From: JAQBQH01 sp035607415
GTDB taxonomy: Bacteria; Myxococcota_A; Polyangia; Palsa-1104
Assembly: GCA_035607415.1 (NCBI GenBank)
Contig: DATNAQ010000096.1
Location: forward strand, 1 to 64,000
DNA length: 64,000 nt
Reading direction: 5' to 3'
Both the position numbers and the translations under genes were made by a program. Positions 34,847 through 43,070 of the stretch are shown here, one piece after another. Every line of letters begins with the position of its first letter. The stretch's first letter is position 1. The notes under the pieces were generated by a model. It was not told the origin of the DNA. It searched no databases and saw only the letters and a list, made by a program, of their open reading frames with translations.

Positions 34847-36025
34847 CTAGAAGATGGCGATCTCGCTGTTGCCGCCGGCGGAGAGCTGCGCGTTCGGATC
34901 GTCGAGGCGCAGGCGCACGTAGCGCGCCGTGCCCGACAGATCGATGAGCGAGTAGGGCGACGACGTGGCGAGGCCGAGCGTGGTCCAGGTGGTGGCGTCG
35001 AGCGAGCCCTCGACGGTGGCCGAGAGCGCGCCGCCGAAGTTGACGTCGTAGAGCACGAGCGCGCCGACGGCGGTGGGCGCGCCGAGATCGACGTAGACCC
35101 AGTTGTTCTGCGCCGGCGGCGTGCAGGTCTGGCCCGACGGGCAGGCGGGCGCGCTCAGCGGCGTCAGGCTCGTCGCCAGGTTGCCGTCGGTGAGCGCGCA
35201 CGGGCTCTGGAGGACCGGGCCGTTCGCGCCCTGCAGGAAGCAATCCTTGCCGCGCGACAAAGGCACGAGGCCACGCGAGGCCCACGACGAGGCCGGCGCG
35301 TACCACGTCAGGTCGAAGTCGGTGGCGTCGCCGGCGACCTTGGTGTGCGCGCGCGTGGTCCAGCTGCCGGCAAAATCCTGCGTGACGCGCGCGTCGATGC
35401 CGAGGGACGTCGACGACGTCTTGGCCGACCAGATGGTCTGGCCGTTGGCGGTCGCGATCTGCACGCGATAGTCGCCGGCGGCCTGGCCGATGCTGCTCTC
35501 CAGCGACGGCCACGAGAACTGCGCCTGGCCGGTCGCGTCGTCGCTCTCGCTGCCGGCGCTCTCCCACAGGCGCAGCGTCGGCACGGCCACCTGGTCTTCC
35601 TGGATGTAGAAGTCGGCTTCGACACCGGCGGGCGCCGTCGCGGGGGCGATCGCGGCCGGGCCGCTGAGCCACGTCGAGAACAGGAGCGCCTCGCCGGTCG
35701 AGCCCTTGGTGTCGCCGCCGTGGATGGCGGGGAAGGTGTAGCGGCCGTCGTTGCCGGCGGCGGCGCGCGAGTAGGGCGAGCAGAGGCTGTCGTTGCCGAC
35801 GACGCAGGCCAGCCCGATGCTGCCGACGATGGTGATGACGTCGCCGATGGCCTGCAGCGCGTCGGGGTGGCGGATGAGGAGCACGTTGGCCGCGCCGTCG
35901 GCGCTGCCGCTCTCGCGCTGGGCGGTGCCGCCGACGGTGAGCGAGGCGCTCGAGTCGACGTGGCTCGGCGGGCCGAAGCAGCCGGCGACGACGAGGGGTA
36001 ACGCGAGGGCGGACAATGTGCGCAT
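34847..36025 (-). CDS. Lipoprotein with C-terminal discoidin (F5/8 type C) domain
   Basis: 392 residues. Lipobox VAGC (LPLVVAGCFGPPS). The first 250 residues are of no known family but contain Ig-like strands. Residues about 265-392 look like an F5/8 type C carbohydrate-binding domain: ALTDGNLATSLTPL, VYVDLGAPTAVGALVLYDVNF, LSGTARYVRLRLDDPNAQ. Such domains bind sugars or cell surfaces. GGAGG lies 7 nt before the ATG. It is convergent with the permease gene (2-bp gap between stops) and probably transcribed on its own from 36026-36193, a stretch where I see only a GACAGC/GCTGTC inverted repeat. Confidence 0.7.
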   Translation of the reverse strand: MRTLSALALPLVVAGCFGPPSHVDSSASLTVGGTAQRESGSADGAANVLLIRHPDALQAIGDVITIVGSIGLACVVGNDSLCSPYSRAAAGNDGRYTFPAIHGGDTKGSTGEALLFSTWLSGPAAIAPATAPAGVEADFYIQEDQVAVPTLRLWESAGSESDDATGQAQFSWPSLESSIGQAAGDYRVQIATANGQTIWSAKTSSTSLGIDARVTQDFAGSWTTRAHTKVAGDATDFDLTWYAPASSWASRGLVPLSRGKDCFLQGANGPVLQSPCALTDGNLATSLTPLSAPACPSGQTCTPPAQNNWVYVDLGAPTAVGALVLYDVNFGGALSATVEGSLDATTWTTLGLATSSPYSLIDLSGTARYVRLRLDDPNAQLSAGGNSEIAIF

Positions 36026-36193
36026 CAGGTGCCTCCTAAGCTACGGCGCGACGCGCGCCGACGATGAGGCAGGCTGCATTGCACGTCGCCGGCCATCGCG
36101 CATCGCCGCGACGGACGTGCGCCAGGTCATATCGCGCCGTCGGAGATTCGACAGCCTACACGCGCGCTGTCAGACGCAGATGCGGTGCCGTCG

Positions 36194-36604
36194 TCAGGGC
36201 TGGATGCGTCCGTGTGCGACGGCGGCGGCGCGGCGCGCCAAGGCGCCTTCGATGAGCGGGCGCAGCTCGCCGAGCTCGAACGGCTTGCGCAGGTAGCCAT
36301 ACGCTCCGCGCCGGATGCACTCGGCGGCGGTCTGCTCGCTGGCGTAGCCGGTCACGACGACCACCTCGATCGTCGGATCGAGCTCCTTGAGCGCGGTCAG
36401 CGTCTCGATGCCGTTCATGTCCGGCATGCGCATGTCGGTGATGGCGAGGTCGAAGCGGAGCGCGCGCGCGGCCTCGATCGCGGCCAGGCCGCCGTCGACG
36501 GTGACCACGTCGTAGCCCTCGGCCGAGAGGATGAACTCGAGCATCTCGCGCAGATCGGCCTCGTCGTCGATCACGAGGAGCCGCTCGCCGGCGCCGCTCT
36601 TCAT
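36194..36604 (-). CDS. Single-domain response regulator
   Basis: 136 residues: one receiver domain and a short tail, no output domain. The acidic pocket is VIDDEADLREM, the phospho-acceptor Asp lies in LAITDMRMPDMNG, the switch Thr/Lys in VVVTGYAS and YLRKPFELGEL. Its ATG overlaps the stop of the histidine kinase (ATGA, 36601-36604), so the two form a pair. With no DNA-binding part it likely acts by protein contact or in a phosphorelay. Confidence 0.88.
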   Translation of the reverse strand: MKSGAGERLLVIDDEADLREMLEFILSAEGYDVVTVDGGLAAIEAARALRFDLAITDMRMPDMNGIETLTALKELDPTIEVVVVTGYASEQTAAECIRRGAYGYLRKPFELGELRPLIEGALARRAAAVAHGRIQP

Positions 36605-38085
36605 GCGCCCTCCGCGTCGGTCTGCGCCTCTCGGGCGGCTTGCGCCATCGCCGGCGCGCTCGGCAGCCAGACGCGCACGATGGTGCCGTGGCCGATCTCG
36701 CTGCGCACGTCGACGCGGCCGCCGTGCGCCTCGATCGATTGGCGCACCAGCGACAGGCCGAGCCCGACGCCCTTGCCGGGCGGCTTGGTGGTGAAGAAGG
36801 GATCGAATACGCGCGAGAGGAACGCGCGCGGGATGCCGGTGCCGCTGTCGGTGACCGAGAGCTCGACGCCCCACACGCCGTTGCGCCGCCGCTCGCGCGC
36901 GCTCAGGGTCACGCTGCCGCCCGGCGCGGTGGCGTCGAGCGCGTTGGCGACCAGCTGGCCGAGCGCCTCGCGCACGCTCTCTTCGCTGACGAGGAGCGAC
37001 GGCAGATCCTCGGCGATCAGGCCCACGCTCACGCGCACGCGGCGCGCGCCGGCCGTCTGCTCGGCGTCGGCGACGGCGCGTCCGAGCAGCACGCCGGGCG
37101 GAATGCTGTCGAGCGCGAGCGGCCGATTCTCGGCGAGGCCGAGCAGCGCGCGAACGAGCTGGCTGCAGCGGCGCGCCTGGCGCTCGATGGCCACGAGCGG
37201 GCGCTGCGTCCCGCCGACCGGCGCGTCCCCGGCGAGCAGGCCCTGCGCGTAGCCGAGGATGACGCCGATCGGGTTGTTGAGCTCGTGCGACAGGCCGCCG
37301 ACGAGCGTGAGCATGGCCGAGCGCTTGGACGCCTCGACCAGCTGCGCCTGCGTCTCGCGCACGCGCTGCAGGCTCTGCGCGAGCTCGGCGTTGCTGTGCG
37401 CCAGGTCGGCGGTGCGCGCGGTGACCTTCTGCTCGAGGCCGGCGGCGAAGGTCTCGAGCTCTTTGTAGAGCAGCACGTTCTCCACGTCGGCCTCGACGCG
37501 CGTGGCCATGAGCTCGACGAACGGTAGATCCACGTCGGAGAGCAGCGTCTCGTGCAGCGAGACCCGCGGCTCGAGCTTGCGCAGGACGAGGAGGCCGAGC
37601 GGCGCGCCCGATTTGCGACGCAGCGGCACGATCATCTCGACGGCGGGCGGCTCGCGCGGCTCCTCGGGCGCGAAGTATTCGTCGACGGCGTCGCCGAGGG
37701 CGCGCAGGCGGGCGTCGCCCTCGTCGCTGTGCGGGGTCCGCAAGACCGGCGCGCCCAGCGACGGGAGCTCGACGTCGTGGCCGCTCCAACGCCGCTGCCT
37801 CGGCTCGCAACCGGGCTGCGCGGCCATCGCGGCGAGGCGCGCGCTCGACGACTTCGTCGCCAGGAACGCCACCGCCTGATCGGCGTCGAGCGCGTCGATG
37901 AGCGCTCGCAGCGCCAGCTCGAGGATGCGATCGGGATCGCCGAGCCGGCTGGCGTTGGTGGCCACGCGGGTCAGCGCGTCGAGCCGGCGCAGCTGCGACT
38001 CGATCACGCGCTGCGCGCCGTAGAGGCGGCGCTCGGTCTTGACGAGCAGCTTGACCTGCTCGTTGAGCGCGGCGTTCTCGCTCAT
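36601..38085 (-). CDS. GAF-type hybrid-free sensor histidine kinase
   Basis: 494 residues, no membrane helix. N-terminal coiled coil (NEQVKLLVKTERRLYGAQRVI), a GAF-like sensor (DADQAVAFLATK to VPLRRKSGAPLGLLVL), a second coiled coil, then the phospho-acceptor box GGLSHELNNPIGVILGYAQ and the ATPase with N-box LGQLVANALDAT, DSGTGIP, FTTKPPGKGVGLGLSL. Start ATG 38085 has GAGG 5-6 nt upstream and comes 7 bp after the FIST gene; an ATG at 38103 is the alternative. It works with the receiver protein encoded after it and probably takes its input from the FIST protein. Confidence 0.88.
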   Translation of the reverse strand: MSENAALNEQVKLLVKTERRLYGAQRVIESQLRRLDALTRVATNASRLGDPDRILELALRALIDALDADQAVAFLATKSSSARLAAMAAQPGCEPRQRRWSGHDVELPSLGAPVLRTPHSDEGDARLRALGDAVDEYFAPEEPREPPAVEMIVPLRRKSGAPLGLLVLRKLEPRVSLHETLLSDVDLPFVELMATRVEADVENVLLYKELETFAAGLEQKVTARTADLAHSNAELAQSLQRVRETQAQLVEASKRSAMLTLVGGLSHELNNPIGVILGYAQGLLAGDAPVGGTQRPLVAIERQARRCSQLVRALLGLAENRPLALDSIPPGVLLGRAVADAEQTAGARRVRVSVGLIAEDLPSLLVSEESVREALGQLVANALDATAPGGSVTLSARERRRNGVWGVELSVTDSGTGIPRAFLSRVFDPFFTTKPPGKGVGLGLSLVRQSIEAHGGRVDVRSEIGHGTIVRVWLPSAPAMAQAAREAQTDAEGA

Positions 38086-38092
38086 CAGGTCC

Positions 38093-39295
38093 TCACGCGT
38101 CATCGGCTCGCTCGCGGTCGTACAGCGCGAGGAGCACGACCGTGTAGTTGTGGTAGTAGGCGGTGCCGTCGAGCTGCGCGATCTCGCCGTAGGTGTGGAA
38201 GCCGAGCCAGGGCAGATCGCGGCCGAGGATCTGCTGGATGGGCGTGATGGCCATCTCGGTCGCATGGTCGCCGAAGATGATGCGGCCGCGGCCGGCGCAG
38301 TCGAAGTGCAGCACCAGCTTGGGGCGCTGCCGACGGCGCTCGGCCAGCTCGTTGGCGCTCTGCATGGCGCTGCGCCGGATGCGGTCGGGATCGCGCCGCG
38401 TCATCTGGATGCGCGCGCCCTGCGCCAGCGAGCCGGGGAAGAAGAGCGCGCCGCTCTCGCGATCGAGGGCGAACGGCGTGCGCATGACGTACTCGCCGTA
38501 GCCGCCGCCGGTGCGCGGCGGCAAGCGCTCGCCGAAGCTCAGGTGCACCGAGTCGGCGGCGGAGAGATCGGCGGGATCGCCGTCGAGATACTCCTTGAAC
38601 ACCGACCACGCCGAGCGGCCGTCGATCTCGTAGACGGTGCCGCCGTCGGAGCGCGTCACCGTGCGCACGCTGCCGATGGGCTCGCAGCCGTGGCTGACGG
38701 CGGTCTCGACGACGACGTCGCCGCCGATGACGACGCCGCTGACGGCGTCCGACAGGACGCGGCCGTCGTGGTACTGGAAGGTGCGCGCGAACTCGGCGAG
38801 GTCGCCGGCGGTGCCGCCGGCGATGGTGATCGTCGGCGGAATTTTTTCCTGCAACGCGGTGAGCAGCGTCGTCGAGTTGCCGGTGATGCCATCGGGGAAC
38901 AGGAGCAGGCAGCAGGGCCGCCGCTCCTCGAGGCGGCGGACCGCGGCGGCGATGGCGCTGCCGGTGGCGCGCGCGTCCTTCGACAGCCCCTCGACGGCGA
39001 AGGTGTCGAAGGTTGCGCGATCGGAGGCGATGGCCATGAGCCCGACGGCGTGCGCGCGCTCGTCGGAGCCTTCTTGCGAGATCACGCCCTCGCCCGAGCA
39101 GCCGGCCAGCGGCGTGTCGCCGGCCACGTCGGCGATGGCGGCGATCAGGGCCGGCTGATCGTAACCGGCGGTGGCGAAGACGAGCAGCAGGTCGGCGTGC
39201 CGGCCGAGCTCGCCGAGGGCGCGGGTGGCCACCTCCCGACCGGCGCGGCGGGCGTCGCGATTGTCGCTCTTGGCTACGGTGGCCGTGGTGGCCAT
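38093..39295 (-). CDS. FIST-domain sensory protein
   Basis: 400 residues, cytosolic. FIST N and C domains are thought to bind small ligands such as amino acids and to feed them to signalling partners. Seen here: HADLLLVFATAGYD, DTPLAGCSGEGVIS, CCLLLFPDGITGNST and the C-domain phrase LVLHFDCAGRGRIIFGDH with HTYGEIAQLDG near the end. It comes first in a three-gene operon with histidine kinase and receiver, a common FIST context. Start ATG 39295; no strong ribosome binding site. Confidence 0.85.
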   Translation of the reverse strand: MATTATVAKSDNRDARRAGREVATRALGELGRHADLLLVFATAGYDQPALIAAIADVAGDTPLAGCSGEGVISQEGSDERAHAVGLMAIASDRATFDTFAVEGLSKDARATGSAIAAAVRRLEERRPCCLLLFPDGITGNSTTLLTALQEKIPPTITIAGGTAGDLAEFARTFQYHDGRVLSDAVSGVVIGGDVVVETAVSHGCEPIGSVRTVTRSDGGTVYEIDGRSAWSVFKEYLDGDPADLSAADSVHLSFGERLPPRTGGGYGEYVMRTPFALDRESGALFFPGSLAQGARIQMTRRDPDRIRRSAMQSANELAERRRQRPKLVLHFDCAGRGRIIFGDHATEMAITPIQQILGRDLPWLGFHTYGEIAQLDGTAYYHNYTVVLLALYDRERADDA

Positions 39296-39325
39296 GCCCG
39301 GCGCTAGTGCAAATTCTCTGCCCCG

Positions 39326-39790
39326 TCAGGGCAGCTGCGAGATCAGGGCGGCGCACAGCCTGTGGCCGTTGGTGCGGCCGAGCGGGGAGCGAGGCTTCGT
39401 CTCGACGGTGCCGAGGACGTTGGCCGAGTGGCTGGAGATGAGGCGCGACTCGAGGCGGCGCGGTGGATCGCCGCTGTTGCGGGTCCAGCCGCCGTCGACG
39501 AGGAGGTCGGCGCCGAGGTTGTGGCCGGCGGCGGTGTAGTCGACGTCGTTCTCGTTGGGGATGGCGGCGACGACGCGGGGGCGCTCGACGATGCGGTAGC
39601 CGGCTTCGAGCAGCGCCATGACGCAGCCGTCTTCGACGGCGGAGGCCTGCGCGTCGCTGCCGCCGAGGCCGAGGACGGCGATGGTGATGGGTGGCTTCTC
39701 GGCCGGCGTCGTCGGCGGCGCGGGGCCGGTGGCGGCGCATCCGCACGCGAGCGCGAGGACGAACAGAGCGGCGCGTTGCGCGATCGGCAC
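39326..39790 (-). CDS. Small lipoprotein, LpoB/CsgG-like in look
   Basis: 154 residues starting with GTG. The lipobox is LACGC (LFVLALACGCAATG), and a Pro-rich linker follows. The mature domain ITIAVLGLGGSDAQA, DGCVMALLEAGYRIVERPRV, GADLLVDGGWT resembles the fold of outer-membrane lipoproteins of the LpoB/CsgG group, but the match is loose. It lies between the FIST operon and the SOS-type promoter at 39819-39849. Since it starts 29 bp from that box on the other strand, LexA could also touch its transcription. Confidence 0.6.
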   Translation of the reverse strand: MPIAQRAALFVLALACGCAATGPAPPTTPAEKPPITIAVLGLGGSDAQASAVEDGCVMALLEAGYRIVERPRVVAAIPNENDVDYTAAGHNLGADLLVDGGWTRNSGDPPRRLESRLISSHSANVLGTVETKPRSPLGRTNGHRLCAALISQLP

Positions 39791-39818
39791 CCGATCAGCG
39801 TGACCGATCTGAGTTTTG

Positions 39819-39849
39819 TTGACGCCTGAACGCGTGTTCAGGCAGTATC
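39819..39849 (+). promoter_or_regulatory. Promoter of the small protein/exonuclease operon
   Basis: TTGACG (39819-39824) as -35 and an AT-containing CAGTATC (39843-39849) as -10 region at 18-19 bp. The ATG at 39856 is about 7 nt further, so probably leaderless. The LexA-type palindrome fills the space between the two boxes. Confidence 0.45.
39825..39842. promoter_or_regulatory. LexA (SOS) box of the Myxococcus type
   Basis: CCTGAACGCGTGTTCAGG, a perfect palindrome around GAAC-N4-GTTC; the symmetry extends to GCCTGAAC/GTTCAGGC at 39824-39843. It fits the degenerate LexA consensus I recall for Myxococcus xanthus (CTRHAMRYBYGTTCAGS) at every position. Its place between -35 and -10 fits repression. 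Confidence 0.7.
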
Positions 39850-39855
39850 GGATCC

Positions 39856-40050
39856 ATGGCGAACGCTCCCGACGAGGACGACGGCAGGGTCGAGGAGGCG
39901 TCGCGCGAGCTGGCGCGCGCCATCTGGCAGACGGTGCTCCTCGGACGCGACGAGCACAAGGCGCGCGGCCTTCTCGGCCAGGCCACGCGCAAGCGGCTCG
40001 TCGAGCGCATCCTCGAGCTCATGCGCGCCGTGCGTCCGCGGCGGCCATGA
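39856..40050 (+). CDS. Small basic protein in an SOS-type operon
   Basis: 64 residues. The first part is acidic (PDEDDGRVEEASRELARAI), the second helical and basic (KARGLLGQATRKRLVERILE, ending RAVRPRRP). There are no Cys and no membrane helix. No family is recognised. It begins directly behind the LexA-type promoter, and its TGA overlaps the ATG of the exonuclease gene (ATGA, 40047-40050), so the two are made together. It could be a nucleic-acid-binding or adaptor partner of the nuclease. Confidence 0.65.
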   Translation: MANAPDEDDGRVEEASRELARAIWQTVLLGRDEHKARGLLGQATRKRLVERILELMRAVRPRRP

Positions 40051-40901
40051 TCGAAGCGACCTTTCAGCTCACGCGCGGGCTCGGGCCGCGGCGCGAGCGC
40101 GAGCTGTGGCAGGCGGGTGTGGTCTCGTGGCGCGCGCTCGCGGCGTCGGCGTCGCCGCTGCCGTCGGCGTTCGCGGCGACGCTCGAGCGCCGGCTGCGCG
40201 CGGCCGTCGACGAGGCGGCGGCGGCCTACGCGGACGGCGACGTCGAGCGGCTGGCGGCGCTGCTGCCGTCGCGCGAGCAGTGGCGGCTGTTCGCCGCGTT
40301 CGCCGACGACGCCGCCTATCTCGACATCGAGACCAGCGACGACGTCGTCGGCTACGAGGGCATCTCGGCCATCGGCGTCGTCGATCGTGCGGGGCCGCGG
40401 CTCCTCCTCGCCGGCCGCGATCTCGATGACTTCGTCGAGCGCGCGGCCGACTGGAAGATCCTCGTGACCTTCAACGGCCGCTCGTTCGACGTGCCGATCT
40501 TGCGGCGCGCGTTTCCCGAGTGGCGGCCGCCCGCCTGTCACATCGATCTGCGCCACGTGCTGGCGCGGCTCGGCCACGACGGCGGGCTCAAGTCGATCGA
40601 GCGGCGGCTGCCGCTGCTCGGCCTGCGCCGGCCCGCGCACCTCGACGGCATCGACGGCTCCGACGCCTGCTGGCTCTATCGTCGCGGGCGCAACGGCGAC
40701 CGCGCGGCGATGCGCGCGTTTGCCGAGTACAACCTCTACGACGCGGTGAACCTGCGCACGCTCATGGCGTGGGCCTTCAACGGCATGGTCGAGCACGAGA
40801 GCGCCGAGGCGCCGGCGCTGCGCACGACCGCGCGCGCGCTGCCGGTGCCGGCGCGCGGCGACGTGCTCTACGACGTCTCCAAGATCCTCCTGGCGATCTG
40901 A
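40047..40901 (+). CDS. YprB-like DEDD 3'-5' exonuclease
   Basis: 284 residues of the RNase H-like DEDD class. The four acidic residues are in AAYLDIETS (D, E), FNGRSFDVPILRRAF (D) and NLYDAVNLRTL (D), with HIDLRHVLARLGHDGGLKSIE between, the typical YprB layout. The N-terminal ~90 residues are helical (QLTRGLGPRRERELWQAG) and may bind DNA. It is placed behind a LexA-type box, which suggests a role in DNA repair after damage. Translational coupling to the upstream small protein is likely. Confidence 0.8.
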   Translation: MIEATFQLTRGLGPRRERELWQAGVVSWRALAASASPLPSAFAATLERRLRAAVDEAAAAYADGDVERLAALLPSREQWRLFAAFADDAAYLDIETSDDVVGYEGISAIGVVDRAGPRLLLAGRDLDDFVERAADWKILVTFNGRSFDVPILRRAFPEWRPPACHIDLRHVLARLGHDGGLKSIERRLPLLGLRRPAHLDGIDGSDACWLYRRGRNGDRAAMRAFAEYNLYDAVNLRTLMAWAFNGMVEHESAEAPALRTTARALPVPARGDVLYDVSKILLAI

Positions 40902-40903
40902 AC

Positions 40904-40921
40904 CTTCACGAAATCTTCATG
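40904..40921 (+). promoter_or_regulatory. OmpR-type direct-repeat site before the YncE-like gene
   Basis: CTTCACGAAATCTTCATG. TTCA at 40905 and 40916, an 11-bp period, is the usual spacing for OmpR/PhoB-family dimers. It shares 16 of 18 positions with the site at 43776-43793 beside the response regulator gene. Confidence 0.5.
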
Positions 40922-40954
40922 TTCGCCCGCCGCCGGGCGCGGTCTGCTCGCGGC

Positions 40955-42007
40955 ATGAGACGACACCTTGGAACGGTCGCAGCTTCCTGGCTCCTCGCGG
41001 CGGGATGCGCCGGGACGCAGCCGCACGCGTCGGCCGGCGCGGCGCCGGCGGCATCGACGCGCGCGATCGCGCTGCCCGGCGCCCCCGCCGGCGGTGTCGT
41101 GCTCGACTATCTCGCCTACGATCGCGCGCATCGCCGCGTGTGGGTGCCGGCGGGCAACACCGGCAGCGTCGACGTGGTCGACGTCGGTAGCGGCGCGGTC
41201 ACGCGCATCGACGGCTTCGTCACGCAGGAGATGGAGCGGCACGGACACAAGCGCACCGTCGGGCCGAGCTCGGCCACCGTCGGCGACGGCGTGGTGTTCG
41301 TCGGCAACCGCGGCGACTCCACGGTCTGCGCCTTCGACGCCGCCACCCTGCACAAGGGAGCCTGCGCCAAGCTCGACTCGATGCCCGACGGGCTCGCCTG
41401 GGTCGCGTCGGCGAAGGAGGTGTGGGTGACCACGCCGCGCGACCAGTCGGTGATCGTGCTCGACGCCGCGAGCGCGGGCGCGCTGCCGGTGAAGACCAAG
41501 ATGACGCTCGAAGGCGAGCCCGAGGGCTACGCCGTCGATGACGCGCGCGGCCTGTTCTACACCAACCTCGAGGACAAAGATCGCACGCTGGCGATCGACA
41601 TCAAGAGCCACCAGGTCGCCAAGACCTGGATGCCGGCGTGCGGCGAGGATGGGCCCAAGGGGCTCGCGCTCGATCACGGGCGCAACTTCTTGATCGTCGC
41701 GTGCGCCGACAAGGTCAAGGTCCTCGACGCGGGGCACGACGGCAAGGAGCTGTCGGCGGTGGCCACCGGCGACGGCGTCGACAACATCGACTACGTCGAG
41801 GCGCGCCACGCGGTCTACGCCGGCGCGGCGCGCGCGGCCCGGCTGACCGTCGCCGTCGTCGACGCGCTCGGCAAGCTGACGCCCGAGTCGGTGGTGCCGA
41901 CGGCCAACGGCGCGCGCAACGCGGTGGTGACCGAGGACGGCGTGGCCTATCTGACCGACGCGCCCGAGGGCAAGATCCTGGTGGTCACGCCCGCAGCTCG
42001 ACGGTGA
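40955..42007 (+). CDS. YncE-like beta-propeller lipoprotein
   Basis: 350 residues. Signal with lipobox LLAAGC (TVAASWLLAAGCAGT). The mature part carries about seven blades with the YncE-type phrases AYDRAHRRVWVPAGNTGSVD, VVFVGNRGDSTVCAFD, KEVWVTTPRDQSVIVLD, GLFYTNLEDKDRTLAID, NFLIVACADKVKVLD. Such propellers sit in the periplasm or at the surface; the ligand is unknown. The OmpR-like site 34 bp before the ATG suggests it is a target of the regulator at 43067-43747. Its last 23 bp overlap the convergent histidine kinase gene. Confidence 0.75.
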   Translation: MRRHLGTVAASWLLAAGCAGTQPHASAGAAPAASTRAIALPGAPAGGVVLDYLAYDRAHRRVWVPAGNTGSVDVVDVGSGAVTRIDGFVTQEMERHGHKRTVGPSSATVGDGVVFVGNRGDSTVCAFDAATLHKGACAKLDSMPDGLAWVASAKEVWVTTPRDQSVIVLDAASAGALPVKTKMTLEGEPEGYAVDDARGLFYTNLEDKDRTLAIDIKSHQVAKTWMPACGEDGPKGLALDHGRNFLIVACADKVKVLDAGHDGKELSAVATGDGVDNIDYVEARHAVYAGAARAARLTVAVVDALGKLTPESVVPTANGARNAVVTEDGVAYLTDAPEGKILVVTPAARR

Positions 42008-43070
42008 AGGCAGCGCCGCCGAGCGCGCTCGGGCCGGCAGCGAGCGTGCCGCCGAGCGCGCGCACCACGTCGCTCGCCAGCGCCAGGCCGAGGCCGAAGC
42101 CGGGCGTGGCGCGCGCGCGCGTGCCGCGGAAGAAGCGCTCGAACAGGTGCACGCCGTCGTCGGCGGAGACGCCGGGACCGCTGTCGCTGACGACGATGCG
42201 CACGCCGCCGTCGCACGGCTGCGTCTCGACGCGCACGCGGCCGCCGCGCGGCGTGAACTTGCAAGCGTTGTCGACGAGGTTGACGAGGGCGCGCTCGAGC
42301 CAGGCCGGATCGGTCGACAGCTCGAGCGCGGCGTCGCCGGCGCATTCGAGCACGATCCCGCGATCGGCGGCGACCGGCTCGTAGGGCGCGATCACCCGCT
42401 GCACCGTCTCGTGCACGCGGATGGGCCGGCGCGAAAGCGGCAGCTCGCCGGCGTCGGAGCGGGCCAGCGTCAGGAGCAGCTCGACCAGCTCCGACAGCCG
42501 CTCGACCTCCTCGAGCGCGCTCTCGCACGACGCGCGCAGCTCGTCGCCGTTGCGCGGGCGGCGCAGCGTCACCTCGAGCTCGCCACGCAGCGCGGCCAGC
42601 GGCGTGCGCAGCTCGTGCGAGGCGTCGGCGGTGAAGCGGCGCATGCCGTGGACCGAGCGATCGATGCGGTCGAGCATGCGGTTCAAGACCTCGCCGAGCG
42701 CCACCAGCTCGTCGGCGGCGTCGGGCGCGAGGGCGACGCGGCGATCGAGCGTCTCGGCGCCGAGCTCGCCGGCGAGGCGCGCGATGTCGTCGATCGGCTT
42801 GAGGCTCTTGCGCGTGACCCAGAAGCCGCCGCCGATGGCGACGGCGAGCGCCCCCGGCAGCGCGATGGCCACGGCGATGCCGACGCGGCGGCCGATGTGC
42901 TCGGGCGGATCGACGAGCGTGCACAGGTTGGCCGGCACGCACTGATCGGCCTCGTCGTCGTCGGCGACGAAGAAGTAGACGGCGGCGGCGAACGAGATCA
43001 GCGTCAGCGCCAGGACCGCCGCATACCAGGCGGCGAGGCGGCCGCGCAGCGTCGTCGGCGCCAGCCTCAT
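41985..43070 (-). CDS. Membrane sensor histidine kinase
   Basis: 361 residues. Two membrane helices (about residues 15-36 and 65-85) enclose a short periplasmic loop of some 30 residues with two Cys (DQCVPANLCTLVD), which could form a disulfide or bind a metal. Then HAMP (KSLKPIDDIARLAGELGAE), HisKA with ASHELRTPLAALRGE, and the ATPase with VNLVDNACKFT, DSGPGVS and GFGLGLALA. Its ATG overlaps the response regulator stop (43067-43070). A small Cys-containing sensor loop is often linked to metal or copper sensing; this is only a hint. Confidence 0.88.
   Translation of the reverse strand: MRLAPTTLRGRLAAWYAAVLALTLISFAAAVYFFVADDDEADQCVPANLCTLVDPPEHIGRRVGIAVAIALPGALAVAIGGGFWVTRKSLKPIDDIARLAGELGAETLDRRVALAPDAADELVALGEVLNRMLDRIDRSVHGMRRFTADASHELRTPLAALRGELEVTLRRPRNGDELRASCESALEEVERLSELVELLLTLARSDAGELPLSRRPIRVHETVQRVIAPYEPVAADRGIVLECAGDAALELSTDPAWLERALVNLVDNACKFTPRGGRVRVETQPCDGGVRIVVSDSGPGVSADDGVHLFERFFRGTRARATPGFGLGLALASDVVRALGGTLAAGPSALGGAAFTVELRA

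Noticed and set aside
31803..35672. Long minus-strand open frame (1289 codons)
   Set aside because: It is the shadow of the PadR and permease genes, with no domain motif and Arg/His-rich composition.
36149..36170. GACAGC/GCTGTC inverted repeat as a terminator
   Set aside because: Six paired bases around a 10-nt loop without a T-run; too weak to call.
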